From NCBI GenBank assembly GCA_031261385.1, contig JAISJS010000135.1, forward strand, positions 1-5,291: a stretch of 5,291 bases of DNA. Reading direction: 5' to 3'. How positions within the stretch are numbered: the stretch's first letter is position 1; each line of letters begins with the position of its first letter. Of the stretch, positions 1 through 5,097 are shown in pieces. The position numbers and the translations under genes were made by a program. This stretch comes from Treponema sp. (GTDB taxonomy: Bacteria; Spirochaetota; Spirochaetia; Treponematales; Breznakiellaceae). The notes below the pieces were generated by a model that worked only from the letters and a program-made list of their open reading frames with translations, was not told the DNA's origin and searched no databases.

Positions 1-485
1 GCTTCCCTTTCCCAATCGGCAACAAAACGTTCAAGCCGGCCTATCGCGACGGCCTTTTCGGTACTTTTTAGACTTTTCCCCAGAGTACATTGCTCCTGAC
101 ATTGTTTTTCCTGGGGACAGACACGGCCGCAGACTGCGGGGAGCAGATTCGTTTCTTTTATGGCATCAACTGCGGCTTTAAAATTGCCGTTTTGTATCTC
201 CGCCAAAAACCGGGGAATGGGAACTTTTACCGGACAGCCTGCAACGCAGGGCTCGTTCTTACAGCCAAGGCAGCGCTCCGCTTCAAGGCGGGCCTGATTT
301 TCACCGTAGCCCAATGCGACCTCGCTGACATTTTTTCCGCGGGCTATTTGGTCTTGCACAGGCATTTCCTGGGCAGGGAGCGCCATCCGTTCTTTTGCAC
401 TTATTTTCTCTCCGCGCGCTTTTTTTTCGATCAGAGGTTTCAGCAGGACTGCGGCTTCTGTGTCAAGCGCTTCTTTGGTTTTCAT
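1..485 (-). CDS. gltA: GltA/NfnB-type NADPH oxidoreductase subunit, N-terminal part (runs off left edge)
   Basis: This is the first 161 codons of a minus-strand gene that continues beyond position 1; the family is normally about 460-480 residues. The visible part is the N-terminal helical double [4Fe-4S] domain (Fer4_20 type). It has a first cysteine group at residues 72, 75, 80 and 84 (RCLGCKNEPCVAGCP) and a second at 119, 123, 129 and 133 (CGRVCPQEKQCQEQC). These are typical of the small subunit of glutamate synthase, NfnB and dihydropyrimidine dehydrogenase. The FAD and NADPH domains lie outside the window. The start is ATG at 485, with AGGAG at 497-493 and a 7-nt spacer. It overlaps the stop of the upstream nfnA-like gene as ATGA, so the two are almost certainly co-translated. 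With an NfnA partner, the likely role is NfnB: NADPH site and bifurcating FAD of the NADH-dependent ferredoxin:NADP+ oxidoreductase. Glutamate synthase or sulfide dehydrogenase (SudA-like) roles remain possible. An A8 run (T420-427 on the plus strand) lies at codons 20-23. Confidence 0.93.
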   Translation of the reverse strand, partial: MKTKEALDTEAAVLLKPLIEKKARGEKISAKERMALPAQEMPVQDQIARGKNVSEVALGYGENQARLEAERCLGCKNEPCVAGCPVKVPIPRFLAEIQNGNFKAAVDAIKETNLLPAVCGRVCPQEKQCQEQCTLGKSLKSTEKAVAIGRLERFVADWERE

Positions 486-1345
486 TTTGCCGCTCCTGCT
501 GCGGCATGGGGCGCCAACCCCAGACCGATGTGACAGTTATGATGATCGATATCCTCACGGTCTTTAAAAGCCCGCATTCGTGTCATCATATTATCAAAAT
601 CAACTTTGTGACCGTCAAATTCGGGACCATCGACACAGACAAATTTTGTTTCACCGCCGACGGTAACCCTGCAGCCGCCGCACATCCCCGTACCGTCAAT
701 CATAATGGTATTCAGGGAAACCATGATCGGCACATCAAATTCGGCGGTGGCTTTTTCGCAGAACTTCATCATTATGGGCGGGCCGATGGCGACGGTCATG
801 TCAGGTTTAACGCCGGAACAAAATTCTTTTAAAGGCTCGGTGACCAAAGCTTTTCTGCCGTAGGAGCCATCGTCGGTGACCACGACCAGTTCATCGGCAT
901 ATTTCCGCATACGGTCTTCAAAAATCACCAGCTCCTTATTACGGGCGCCGATGATCACGATGACCTTGTTGTCGGCGGCTTTCATCGCCTGGACAATCGG
1001 AAAAAGCGGGGCAACGCCTATGCCGCCCCCGACGCAGACAACCGTTCCGAACTTTTCCACGTGGGTAGGATTCCCGAGGGGGCCCAAAATGTTTTCTATG
1101 AAATCGCCCGGTTCTTTTGCCGCAAGTTTGTGCGTGGTAGCCCCCACCGTCTGGAACACCAGCGTCACGGTTCCCTTTTCATTATCCGCATCGGCTATGG
1201 TAAGGGGAATCCGCTCCCCCCAATCGGTATCAATCTGGACAATAATAAACTGCCCCGCCTTCCGCGCCCGCGCAATAAGGGGGGCGTCCACCGTCATCTC
1301 GTAAACATCCGCAGAAAGTTGTTTTTTTAAGATGATTTTATTCAT
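482..1345 (-). CDS. nfnA: NfnA-like FAD/NAD-binding [2Fe-2S] subunit (sulfide/dihydroorotate dehydrogenase-like)
   Basis: A 287-residue protein of the ferredoxin-NADP reductase superfamily, close to the usual length of NfnA, SudB and PyrK relatives. An N-terminal beta-barrel FAD domain (about residues 1-98) carries RIPLTI at 45-50. A dinucleotide-binding domain (about 100-210) carries GGGIGVAP at 106-113. The C-terminal [2Fe-2S] site has Cys222, Cys225 (MCGGC) and Cys237, with Asp217 just before; three Cys plus one Asp is what I recall for Thermotoga NfnA. In the NfnAB complex this subunit binds NADH, and the pair couples NADH plus reduced ferredoxin oxidation to NADP+ reduction in the cytoplasm. 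The start chosen is ATG at 1345: GGAGG at 1356-1352 touches an ATG at 1351 directly but stands 6 nt from 1345, and MNKIILKK is the family-like N terminus. An upstream start at 1351 would add two residues. The TGA stop overlaps the ATG of the GltA/NfnB gene. SudB or an archaeal-type PyrK relative are the alternatives, but no pyrD is adjacent. Confidence 0.93.
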   Translation of the reverse strand: MNKIILKKQLSADVYEMTVDAPLIARARKAGQFIIVQIDTDWGERIPLTIADADNEKGTVTLVFQTVGATTHKLAAKEPGDFIENILGPLGNPTHVEKFGTVVCVGGGIGVAPLFPIVQAMKAADNKVIVIIGARNKELVIFEDRMRKYADELVVVTDDGSYGRKALVTEPLKEFCSGVKPDMTVAIGPPIMMKFCEKATAEFDVPIMVSLNTIMIDGTGMCGGCRVTVGGETKFVCVDGPEFDGHKVDFDNMMTRMRAFKDREDIDHHNCHIGLGLAPHAAAGAAK

Positions 1346-1351
1346 TATCAT

Positions 1352-1356
1352 CCTCC
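1352..1356 (-). promoter_or_regulatory. Ribosome binding site deciding the nfnA start
   Basis: Read on the minus strand the sequence is AGGTGGAGGATGATAATG. The GGAGG core is flush against the first ATG (1351) but 6 nt from the second (1345). Normal Shine-Dalgarno spacing therefore favours the second ATG. Confidence 0.7.
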
Positions 1357-1368
1357 ACCTGTTATTCT

Positions 1369-1393
1369 ATTTAATTATTGATTATAATTAAAT
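1369..1393. promoter_or_regulatory. Palindromic candidate operator in the divergent control region
   Basis: A perfect 10-bp inverted repeat lies here: left arm ATTTAATTAT (1369-1378), 5-bp spacer TGATT, right arm ATAATTAAAT (1384-1393). It sits midway in the 53-bp gap between nfnA and the GlpA-like gene and covers the TATAAT box for the plus strand, so a dimeric regulator bound here could control both operons. Its composition is almost pure A/T, which makes chance symmetry more likely than in mixed sequence. No specific regulator is proven. A partly overlapping Rex-like half site, TTAACAA, lies at 1393-1399. Confidence 0.4.
1383..1388 (+). promoter_or_regulatory. Candidate -10 box for the GlpA-like operon
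   Basis: A perfect TATAAT lies 10 nt upstream of the ATG at 1399. It is part of ATTATAAT (1381-1388), itself a palindrome, so the minus strand also reads TATAAT at 1386-1381. No good -35 is seen at 17 bp upstream (TGTTAT at 1360-1365). A TG lies 2 bp before the box, one base off an extended -10. Transcription from here would begin around 1394-1396, leaving only a few untranslated bases. Confidence 0.4.
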
Positions 1394-1398
1394 TAACA

Positions 1399-3252
1399 AT
1401 GATGTCTACGGCAGATATTTCAAAAAAACTAAAAAAAGAATTCGGCGGCGCTTTCAGCGTCAAAGAAGAAAACAGATGCCTTATCCTCGAAGGACAGTCT
1501 GATAATTGGGATGATATCGTGCGGGCGGGAACCCTTGCGGCGCATCTCCGGGGAATGCAGGTCCGCCCTCCAAAAAAAAACCGGCGTTATGACGGCATTT
1601 GGCCTGCGGGCTGTATTGTGAACAACATCGAATTTACCGGAGCTGCTTTACGTAGTCCAAGGGCGCCCGTTTTGCAGGATTCTTCCCTTGCGGGGCTCTC
1701 GCCCGATGTGCTTGTTATAGGCGGCGGGGTCACCGGCTGCGCCATTGCCCGGGAGCTTACCCGCTATGATCTTGATATCCTGTTGATCGAAAAAGAGCAC
1801 GATCTGGCCCTGCACGCCTCAAGCCGCAACGACGGCATGATCCACCCCGGCCTGGACCTTAAAAAAAGCAGCTGGAAAAACTATTACAACAGCCGCGGCA
1901 ATGCCCTGTACGATAAAATCACTGCGGAACTCGGCGTCGATTTTGAACGTCCCGGCCAGTACCTTTGTTTCGGCGGCCACTGGCGGCCCCTGCTCTACCT
2001 GACCCTTGTTTACTGGAAATGGCTCGGCATTCCCGGCGCGCAGGTATTGGGAGCGAAGGAACTCCACCGCCGGGAACCGGGTCTTTCAAAAGATATTCGC
2101 TGCGCCCTGTACTTCCCGAGTGCAGGAATCGTATGTCCCTATGGGCTGACCATCGCGTACGGCGAAAATGCCGTGGAAAACGGCGCGCGGCTTTCCTTGG
2201 ATACCCAAGCCTTGCGAATAAAAGCTGATGAGGGACGCATTACGGAAGTGCAGACCAACCGGGGAACGGTATACCCAAAAATCGTCGTGAACGCCGCCGG
2301 GGTTTTTGCCGAAGATATTGCCGATATGGCGGGGGACCGGTTTTATTCGATTCATCCCCGCAAGGGGACCGACGCCATTCTGGATAAAAAATTTACCGCC
2401 ATGGTGGTAAAATCCATTGCCAGCAGGATGTGGCCGCCCAAAAACCCTGCTGAAATAGCTGCCGGAGCTGAGGCGAAAAAACAGAGCGGACACACCAAGG
2501 GCGGCGGAGTTATCAAAACCATACACGGAAATCTGCTTATCGGCCCCGATGCGGTAGAAACCCCGGAAAAAGAAAATTTTGCTACGGAAGCCGCTTCCAT
2601 CGCGGCAACTTTTTCAAAATTTAAAAATACCAGCGAGCGGCTCAACGAGTCCCAGATTATCAATTATTTTTCCGGAATACGGGCCCCCACTTACGAAGAA
2701 GATTTTGTCGTCTGCAAGGGACGAAATACGGTAAACCTGGTTCACGCCGCGGGCATTCAATCCCCGGGTCTTACCTCGGCCCCCGCCATTTCGATTGATG
2801 CGGCCCGCTTTGTCGTGGAACTTTTGGCAGCAGCGGGTGAACCGGTAAAACCCAACGAAAAATTTAACCCGGTACGAAAGCCAATTCCCCATACCGCCGC
2901 GATGAGCAATGAAGAGCGGCAGGCCCTGATAAAAACCAATCCCGATTACGGGATCATTCTCTGCCGCTGCGAGGAAGTGAGCAAGGGAGAAATTCTTGAC
3001 AGCCTCAGGCGGCCCGTGCCCTGCGACACCGTGGACGGAGTTAAGCGGCGGGTACGGTCCGGCGGGGGACGCTGTCAGGGCGGTTTTTGCGGGCCGCTGG
3101 TGGTGCAGCTCATTGCCGCGGAAAAAGGAATAGCCCCGGAGGCGGTTTTGAAAAGCGGCTTTGGCAGCAACGTCCTTTGCGGCGAAACCAAGGCAGGCAA
3201 AATCAACAATGATACTGATGGAAGTATCAGCAGCGGGAGTGAAGCGCAATGA
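1399..3252 (+). CDS. GlpA-like FAD-dependent dehydrogenase with N-terminal extension and C-terminal BFD [2Fe-2S] domain
   Basis: A 617-residue protein. Residues 1-100 are an extension absent from E. coli GlpA (542 aa), where the FAD motif is near the N terminus. Its alternating helix/strand look (KKLKKEFGG, then CLILEG, then a helix) loosely recalls a BON-like fold, which is only an impression. The FAD Rossmann motif VIGGGVTGCAIAREL is at 106-120. The substrate/FAD segment SSRNDGMIHPGLD is at 141-153, and family-typical stretches HPRKGTDAILDKK (319-331), TIHGNLLIGPDA (374-385) and FSGIRAPT (424-431) follow. The C-terminal BFD-like domain has ligands Cys522, Cys524, Cys559 and Cys564 (CRC, then CQGGFC). 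The likely reaction is oxidation of glycerol-3-phosphate or a related hydroxy-substrate, with electrons passed to the next two gene products. The substrate is not shown by sequence; an LhgO-like 2-hydroxyacid is possible. The start is ATG at 1399 (ATG 1402 and TTG 1378 are alternatives); none has a Shine-Dalgarno. A9 at 1572-1580 is a slippage-prone run. Its stop overlaps the next start as ATGA. Confidence 0.92.
   Translation: MMSTADISKKLKKEFGGAFSVKEENRCLILEGQSDNWDDIVRAGTLAAHLRGMQVRPPKKNRRYDGIWPAGCIVNNIEFTGAALRSPRAPVLQDSSLAGLSPDVLVIGGGVTGCAIARELTRYDLDILLIEKEHDLALHASSRNDGMIHPGLDLKKSSWKNYYNSRGNALYDKITAELGVDFERPGQYLCFGGHWRPLLYLTLVYWKWLGIPGAQVLGAKELHRREPGLSKDIRCALYFPSAGIVCPYGLTIAYGENAVENGARLSLDTQALRIKADEGRITEVQTNRGTVYPKIVVNAAGVFAEDIADMAGDRFYSIHPRKGTDAILDKKFTAMVVKSIASRMWPPKNPAEIAAGAEAKKQSGHTKGGGVIKTIHGNLLIGPDAVETPEKENFATEAASIAATFSKFKNTSERLNESQIINYFSGIRAPTYEEDFVVCKGRNTVNLVHAAGIQSPGLTSAPAISIDAARFVVELLAAAGEPVKPNEKFNPVRKPIPHTAAMSNEERQALIKTNPDYGIILCRCEEVSKGEILDSLRRPVPCDTVDGVKRRVRSGGGRCQGGFCGPLVVQLIAAEKGIAPEAVLKSGFGSNVLCGETKAGKINNDTDGSISSGSEAQ
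3210..3229 (+). promoter_or_regulatory. Small RNA hairpin just before the ribosome binding site of the second gene
   Basis: A perfect 7-bp stem, TGATACT (3210-3216) with AGTATCA (3223-3229), has a 6-nt loop. It lies in the last codons of the GlpA-like gene, 6 nt before GGAG (3236-3239) of the next gene. No T-run follows, so it is not a terminator. A role in tuning translation or mRNA stability between the two genes is inference. Confidence 0.3.
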
Positions 3253-4586
3253 GCGGCCGGATCGATATAGCCGTTATCGGCGGGGGCCCTGCGGGGCTTG
3301 CCGCCGCCATCGCGGCAGACAAGGCAGGGGCAAAGACGCTGCTTGTGGAGCGTGAGGCGCGGCTCGGCGGCATACTCAAACAGTGTATCCACGACGGTTT
3401 CGGCCTGCTCCGCTTTGGCGAAAAATTGAGCGGCCCCGAATATGCCTTTAAAGATATTGAAGCGCTCGGCCAAACCACTGTTGAAGTAAAGCTCCTTACC
3501 TTTGTCACCCGTATCGAAAAGTGTGAAGGATTTTTTCGCCTTACCCTTGTCGGAGCTTTGGGGATCGAAACAGTTGAAACAAGAGCGCTGATCCTTTCTA
3601 CCGGATGCCGGGAACGGACCGCCCGGCAAATTGCCATTCACGGCACCCGCCCTGCGGGAGTTATCACCGCAGGAGCCGCCCAATATTACACCAACATTTT
3701 GGGGCAGCTTCCGTGCAAGAGATGCGTGATACTCGGCTCAGGCGACATCGGCCTTATCATGGCCCGGCGGCTTACGCTGGAAGGCGCCAAAGTGATTGGG
3801 GTTTATGAAGCAAAGCCAACGCCGTCGGGGCTGTCACGCAACATCGCCCAATGCCTCGAAGATTTTGATATCCCGCTGTATACAAGCCGCACCGTGACGC
3901 GTGTCTTCGGCAGGGAACGGCTTGAAGCGGTGGAGATAGCATCGGTTGATGAAAAGATGCGCCCCATTCCCGGCACAACAGAACGCATAGCCTGTGACGG
4001 CCTCATTCTTTCGGTGGGTCTTATCCCGGAAAATGAACTTGCCGAATCGCTGGGAGTTCCGCTGGAAAATCCCGCGCGCGGCCCAATTTGCGATCAGCAT
4101 TACGAGACTTTGATTGATGGAATCTTTAGCTGCGGTAACGCCCTCCAGGTAAATGATCTTGCAGACTATGTTTCCGAAAGCGGAGAATGTGCGGGGCGTT
4201 ATGCGGCAGATTTTGCCGTCTGCCTAAAAAATACGGATGAAAAAAATATCAGCAACAGCGGCATTTCCAGTAAAAGAATTTTTGCAAAACTTTCCGGCGG
4301 CAGGGATTTTCTTTCACTGGTTCCCCAGCGGTTAAATATCAACAACATCGAAGACGACACAACAATTTTCTTCCGTGCACGGGAGGAACGCGGCGGAACG
4401 CGGATCCGGGCTTTTGCCGGTGAAAAAGAAATTTTCAGCAAGACCTATAATCAGCTCCGCCCGCCCGAGATGGAACGTATCACCCTAAAACTAAAAAACT
4501 TAAGACTTGGTGAAGGGGATGTTATACAATTTATAATGGAAGATGCGCCTGTGGCGCAGGGTGGAGAGTGGAGGGTGGAAGGTTGA
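3249..4586 (+). CDS. FAD/NAD(P)-dependent oxidoreductase, second subunit of the GlpABC-like operon
   Basis: A 445-residue pyridine-nucleotide-disulfide-type flavoprotein. The N-terminal FAD motif IDIAVIGGGPAGLAAA is at 5-20 (GGGPAG 11-16). The second dinucleotide motif VILGSGDIGLIMARRL is at 160-175 (GSGDIG 163-168) and should bind NAD(P)H. The FAD-closing segment GIFSCGNALQVNDLADYVS is at 291-309. Residues LSTGCRERTA (116-125) match the TxGxRE-type segment of the same family. No redox CxxC is seen, so it is not a thioredoxin-reductase-type enzyme. A C-terminal domain of about 110 residues (330-445) follows, charged and probably beta-rich. Homologous genes stand between glpA-like and DUF1667 genes in other anaerobes, so it probably moves electrons between the GlpA-like flavin and NAD(P)H or a carrier. 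The start ATG overlaps the preceding TGA; GGAG at 3236-3239 is 9 nt away. The last residues (GEWRVEG) are encoded by a heptamer repeat and look like a recent tail. It ends in TTGA, overlapping the next start. Confidence 0.92.
   Translation: MSGRIDIAVIGGGPAGLAAAIAADKAGAKTLLVEREARLGGILKQCIHDGFGLLRFGEKLSGPEYAFKDIEALGQTTVEVKLLTFVTRIEKCEGFFRLTLVGALGIETVETRALILSTGCRERTARQIAIHGTRPAGVITAGAAQYYTNILGQLPCKRCVILGSGDIGLIMARRLTLEGAKVIGVYEAKPTPSGLSRNIAQCLEDFDIPLYTSRTVTRVFGRERLEAVEIASVDEKMRPIPGTTERIACDGLILSVGLIPENELAESLGVPLENPARGPICDQHYETLIDGIFSCGNALQVNDLADYVSESGECAGRYAADFAVCLKNTDEKNISNSGISSKRIFAKLSGGRDFLSLVPQRLNINNIEDDTTIFFRAREERGGTRIRAFAGEKEIFSKTYNQLRPPEMERITLKLKNLRLGEGDVIQFIMEDAPVAQGGEWRVEG
4543..4558 (+). 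repeat. Compact GC-rich inverted repeat at the end of the oxidoreductase gene
   Basis: TGCGCC (4544-4549) pairs with GGCGCA (4553-4558) around a 3-nt loop TGT. The string ATGCGCC followed by TGTGGCGCA is the same as in the hairpin at 4986-5009, where seven extra bases (GCATCCG) lie between the two parts. It encodes DAPVAQ near the protein's C terminus and directly precedes the heptamer repeat. Confidence 0.5.
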
Positions 4587-4588
4587 GG
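4561..4588 (+). repeat. Four-copy heptanucleotide tandem repeat (GTGGAGR-like)
   Basis: Four consecutive 7-mers: GTGGAGA, GTGGAGG, GTGGAAG, GTTGAGG. They form the 3' end of the oxidoreductase gene (GEWRVEG and stop) and supply the ribosome binding site and start of the DUF1667 gene. Seven is not a multiple of three, so copy-number change would alter the frame at this junction. Confidence 0.75.
4570..4575 (+). promoter_or_regulatory. Ribosome binding site deciding the TTG start of the DUF1667 gene
   Basis: GGAGGG stands 7 nt before TTG at 4583, an ideal spacing. The competing GTG at 4568 lies inside the repeat and upstream of this site, and would add five residues (start codon, EGGR, then the same chain) that do not look like the family. 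Confidence 0.6.
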
Positions 4589-4951
4589 AAGATTTTGTGT
4601 ATTGGTTGCCCTAATGGATGCCGGTTGACTGTCGAAAAAACGCAGGACGGATTTTCGGTGAGCGGGAACCGCTGCAAGCGGGGCATTGCTTTTGCCGAGA
4701 CGGAAATGACCAATCCGACACGGTCACTTACCACCACGGTGCGTACTGCCTTTCCCGGTGTTCCGGTTCTGCCGGTGCGTACGGCGGGAGAAATCCCCAA
4801 GGGGAAGATACCGGAACTTATGCAGTTTCTGAACACGGTTACGGTAAGGGAAGCGCTGCCTGCCGGGGCGGCGGTTGCCGAAAATGTTTTTGGTTTGGGG
4901 ATTAATGTGATTGCCACCAGTAACATTTTATGCGAAATTGAAACTGTGTAA
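4583..4951 (+). CDS. DUF1667 four-cysteine protein, third subunit of the GlpABC-like operon
   Basis: A 122-residue small protein of the DUF1667 family, at the family's usual size. The N-terminal Cys6-x2-Cys9-x3-Cys13 (CIGCPNGC) and Cys31 in GNRCKRG are the conserved ligands, probably for an iron-sulfur cluster, though metal binding is inferred from spacing. The conserved core continues with EMTNPTRSLTTTVRT (41-55), then VPVLPVRTAGEIPKGKI (60-76) and a helix to about 90. A further cysteine, Cys117, lies near the end. Family members are found next to GlpA-like and FAD oxidoreductase genes in anaerobes and are thought to be the small electron-transfer subunit of that complex. The start chosen is TTG at 4583, overlapping the previous stop as TTGA, with a strong ribosome binding site. 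The 3' end contains the first copy of a 12-bp direct repeat. No membrane segment or signal peptide is seen, so it is cytoplasmic. Confidence 0.9.
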   Translation: MRKILCIGCPNGCRLTVEKTQDGFSVSGNRCKRGIAFAETEMTNPTRSLTTTVRTAFPGVPVLPVRTAGEIPKGKIPELMQFLNTVTVREALPAGAAVAENVFGLGINVIATSNILCEIETV

Positions 4952-4974
4952 AATCACGTTAGGCGAAATTGAAA
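4932..4974 (+). repeat. 12-bp direct repeat spanning the end of the DUF1667 gene
   Basis: GCGAAATTGAAA occurs at 4932-4943, inside the last codons (CEIE), and again at 4963-4974 in the intergenic region, 31 bp apart. It looks like a short tandem duplication of the gene's 3' end, after which the second copy diverges. Confidence 0.55.
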
Positions 4975-4985
4975 TTTTCAAAGAA

Positions 4986-5009
4986 ATGCGCCGCATCCGT
5001 GTGGCGCAT
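4986..5009 (+). terminator. GC-rich hairpin after the operon, without a U-tract
   Basis: A 10-bp stem, ATGCGCCGCA (4986-4995) with TGTGGCGCAT (5000-5009), contains one G-U pair and closes on the tetraloop TCCG. It lies 34 bp after the DUF1667 stop and before the next promoter, the right place for a terminator or a 3'-end stabiliser. No run of T follows on either strand, so intrinsic termination is uncertain. Its likeness to the hairpin at 4543-4558 suggests an interspersed palindrome instead. Confidence 0.45.
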
Positions 5010-5029
5010 AAGAAATTCATAAAAATATA

Positions 5030-5058
5030 TTGACTAAAGATTATTAGTATGATAATAT
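5030..5058 (+). promoter_or_regulatory. Candidate sigma70-type promoter for the TfoX-C gene
   Basis: The -35 is TTGACT (5030-5035), one mismatch from consensus. After a 17-bp spacer comes TAATAT (5053-5058), preceded by TATGA, which fits an extended -10. Transcription would start near 5064-5066. That is only about 6 nt before ATG 5071 but about 33 nt before TTG 5098. Confidence 0.55.
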
Positions 5059-5097
5059 AAAGAAACTAAGATGTTAAATATGGGTGAATAGTCAAAT

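Noticed and set aside
90..533. Plus-strand open frame of 147 codons
   Set aside because: It is the complement of the GltA/NfnB and NfnA coding sequence, whose iron-sulfur motifs are unmistakable; the plus-strand translation shows no family features.
1378..1398. TTG at 1378 as the start of the GlpA-like protein
   Set aside because: It would add IIIKLT encoded by the AT-rich palindrome and -10 box; ATG 1399 lies just after this regulatory sequence and is the more likely start.
2614..3683. Long minus-strand open frames opposite the GlpA-like and oxidoreductase genes
   Set aside because: These are shadows of G/C-leaning coding sequence; they lack ribosome sites and recognisable motifs, while the plus strand has clear FAD and BFD motifs.
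4507..4537. TATAAT at 4532-4537 as an internal promoter for the DUF1667 gene
   Set aside because: The only -35-like string, TTGGTG at 4507-4512, is 19 bp away and weak, and the DUF1667 gene is already translationally coupled to the gene before it.
4932..4974. CRISPR-like repeat-spacer
   Set aside because: There are only two 12-bp copies, one within a coding sequence, with no third repeat and no cas genes.
4986..5033. Short plus-strand frame MRRIRVAHKKFIKIY after the operon
   Set aside because: It has only 15 codons, lies over the hairpin and has no ribosome site; it is explained by the inverted repeat.
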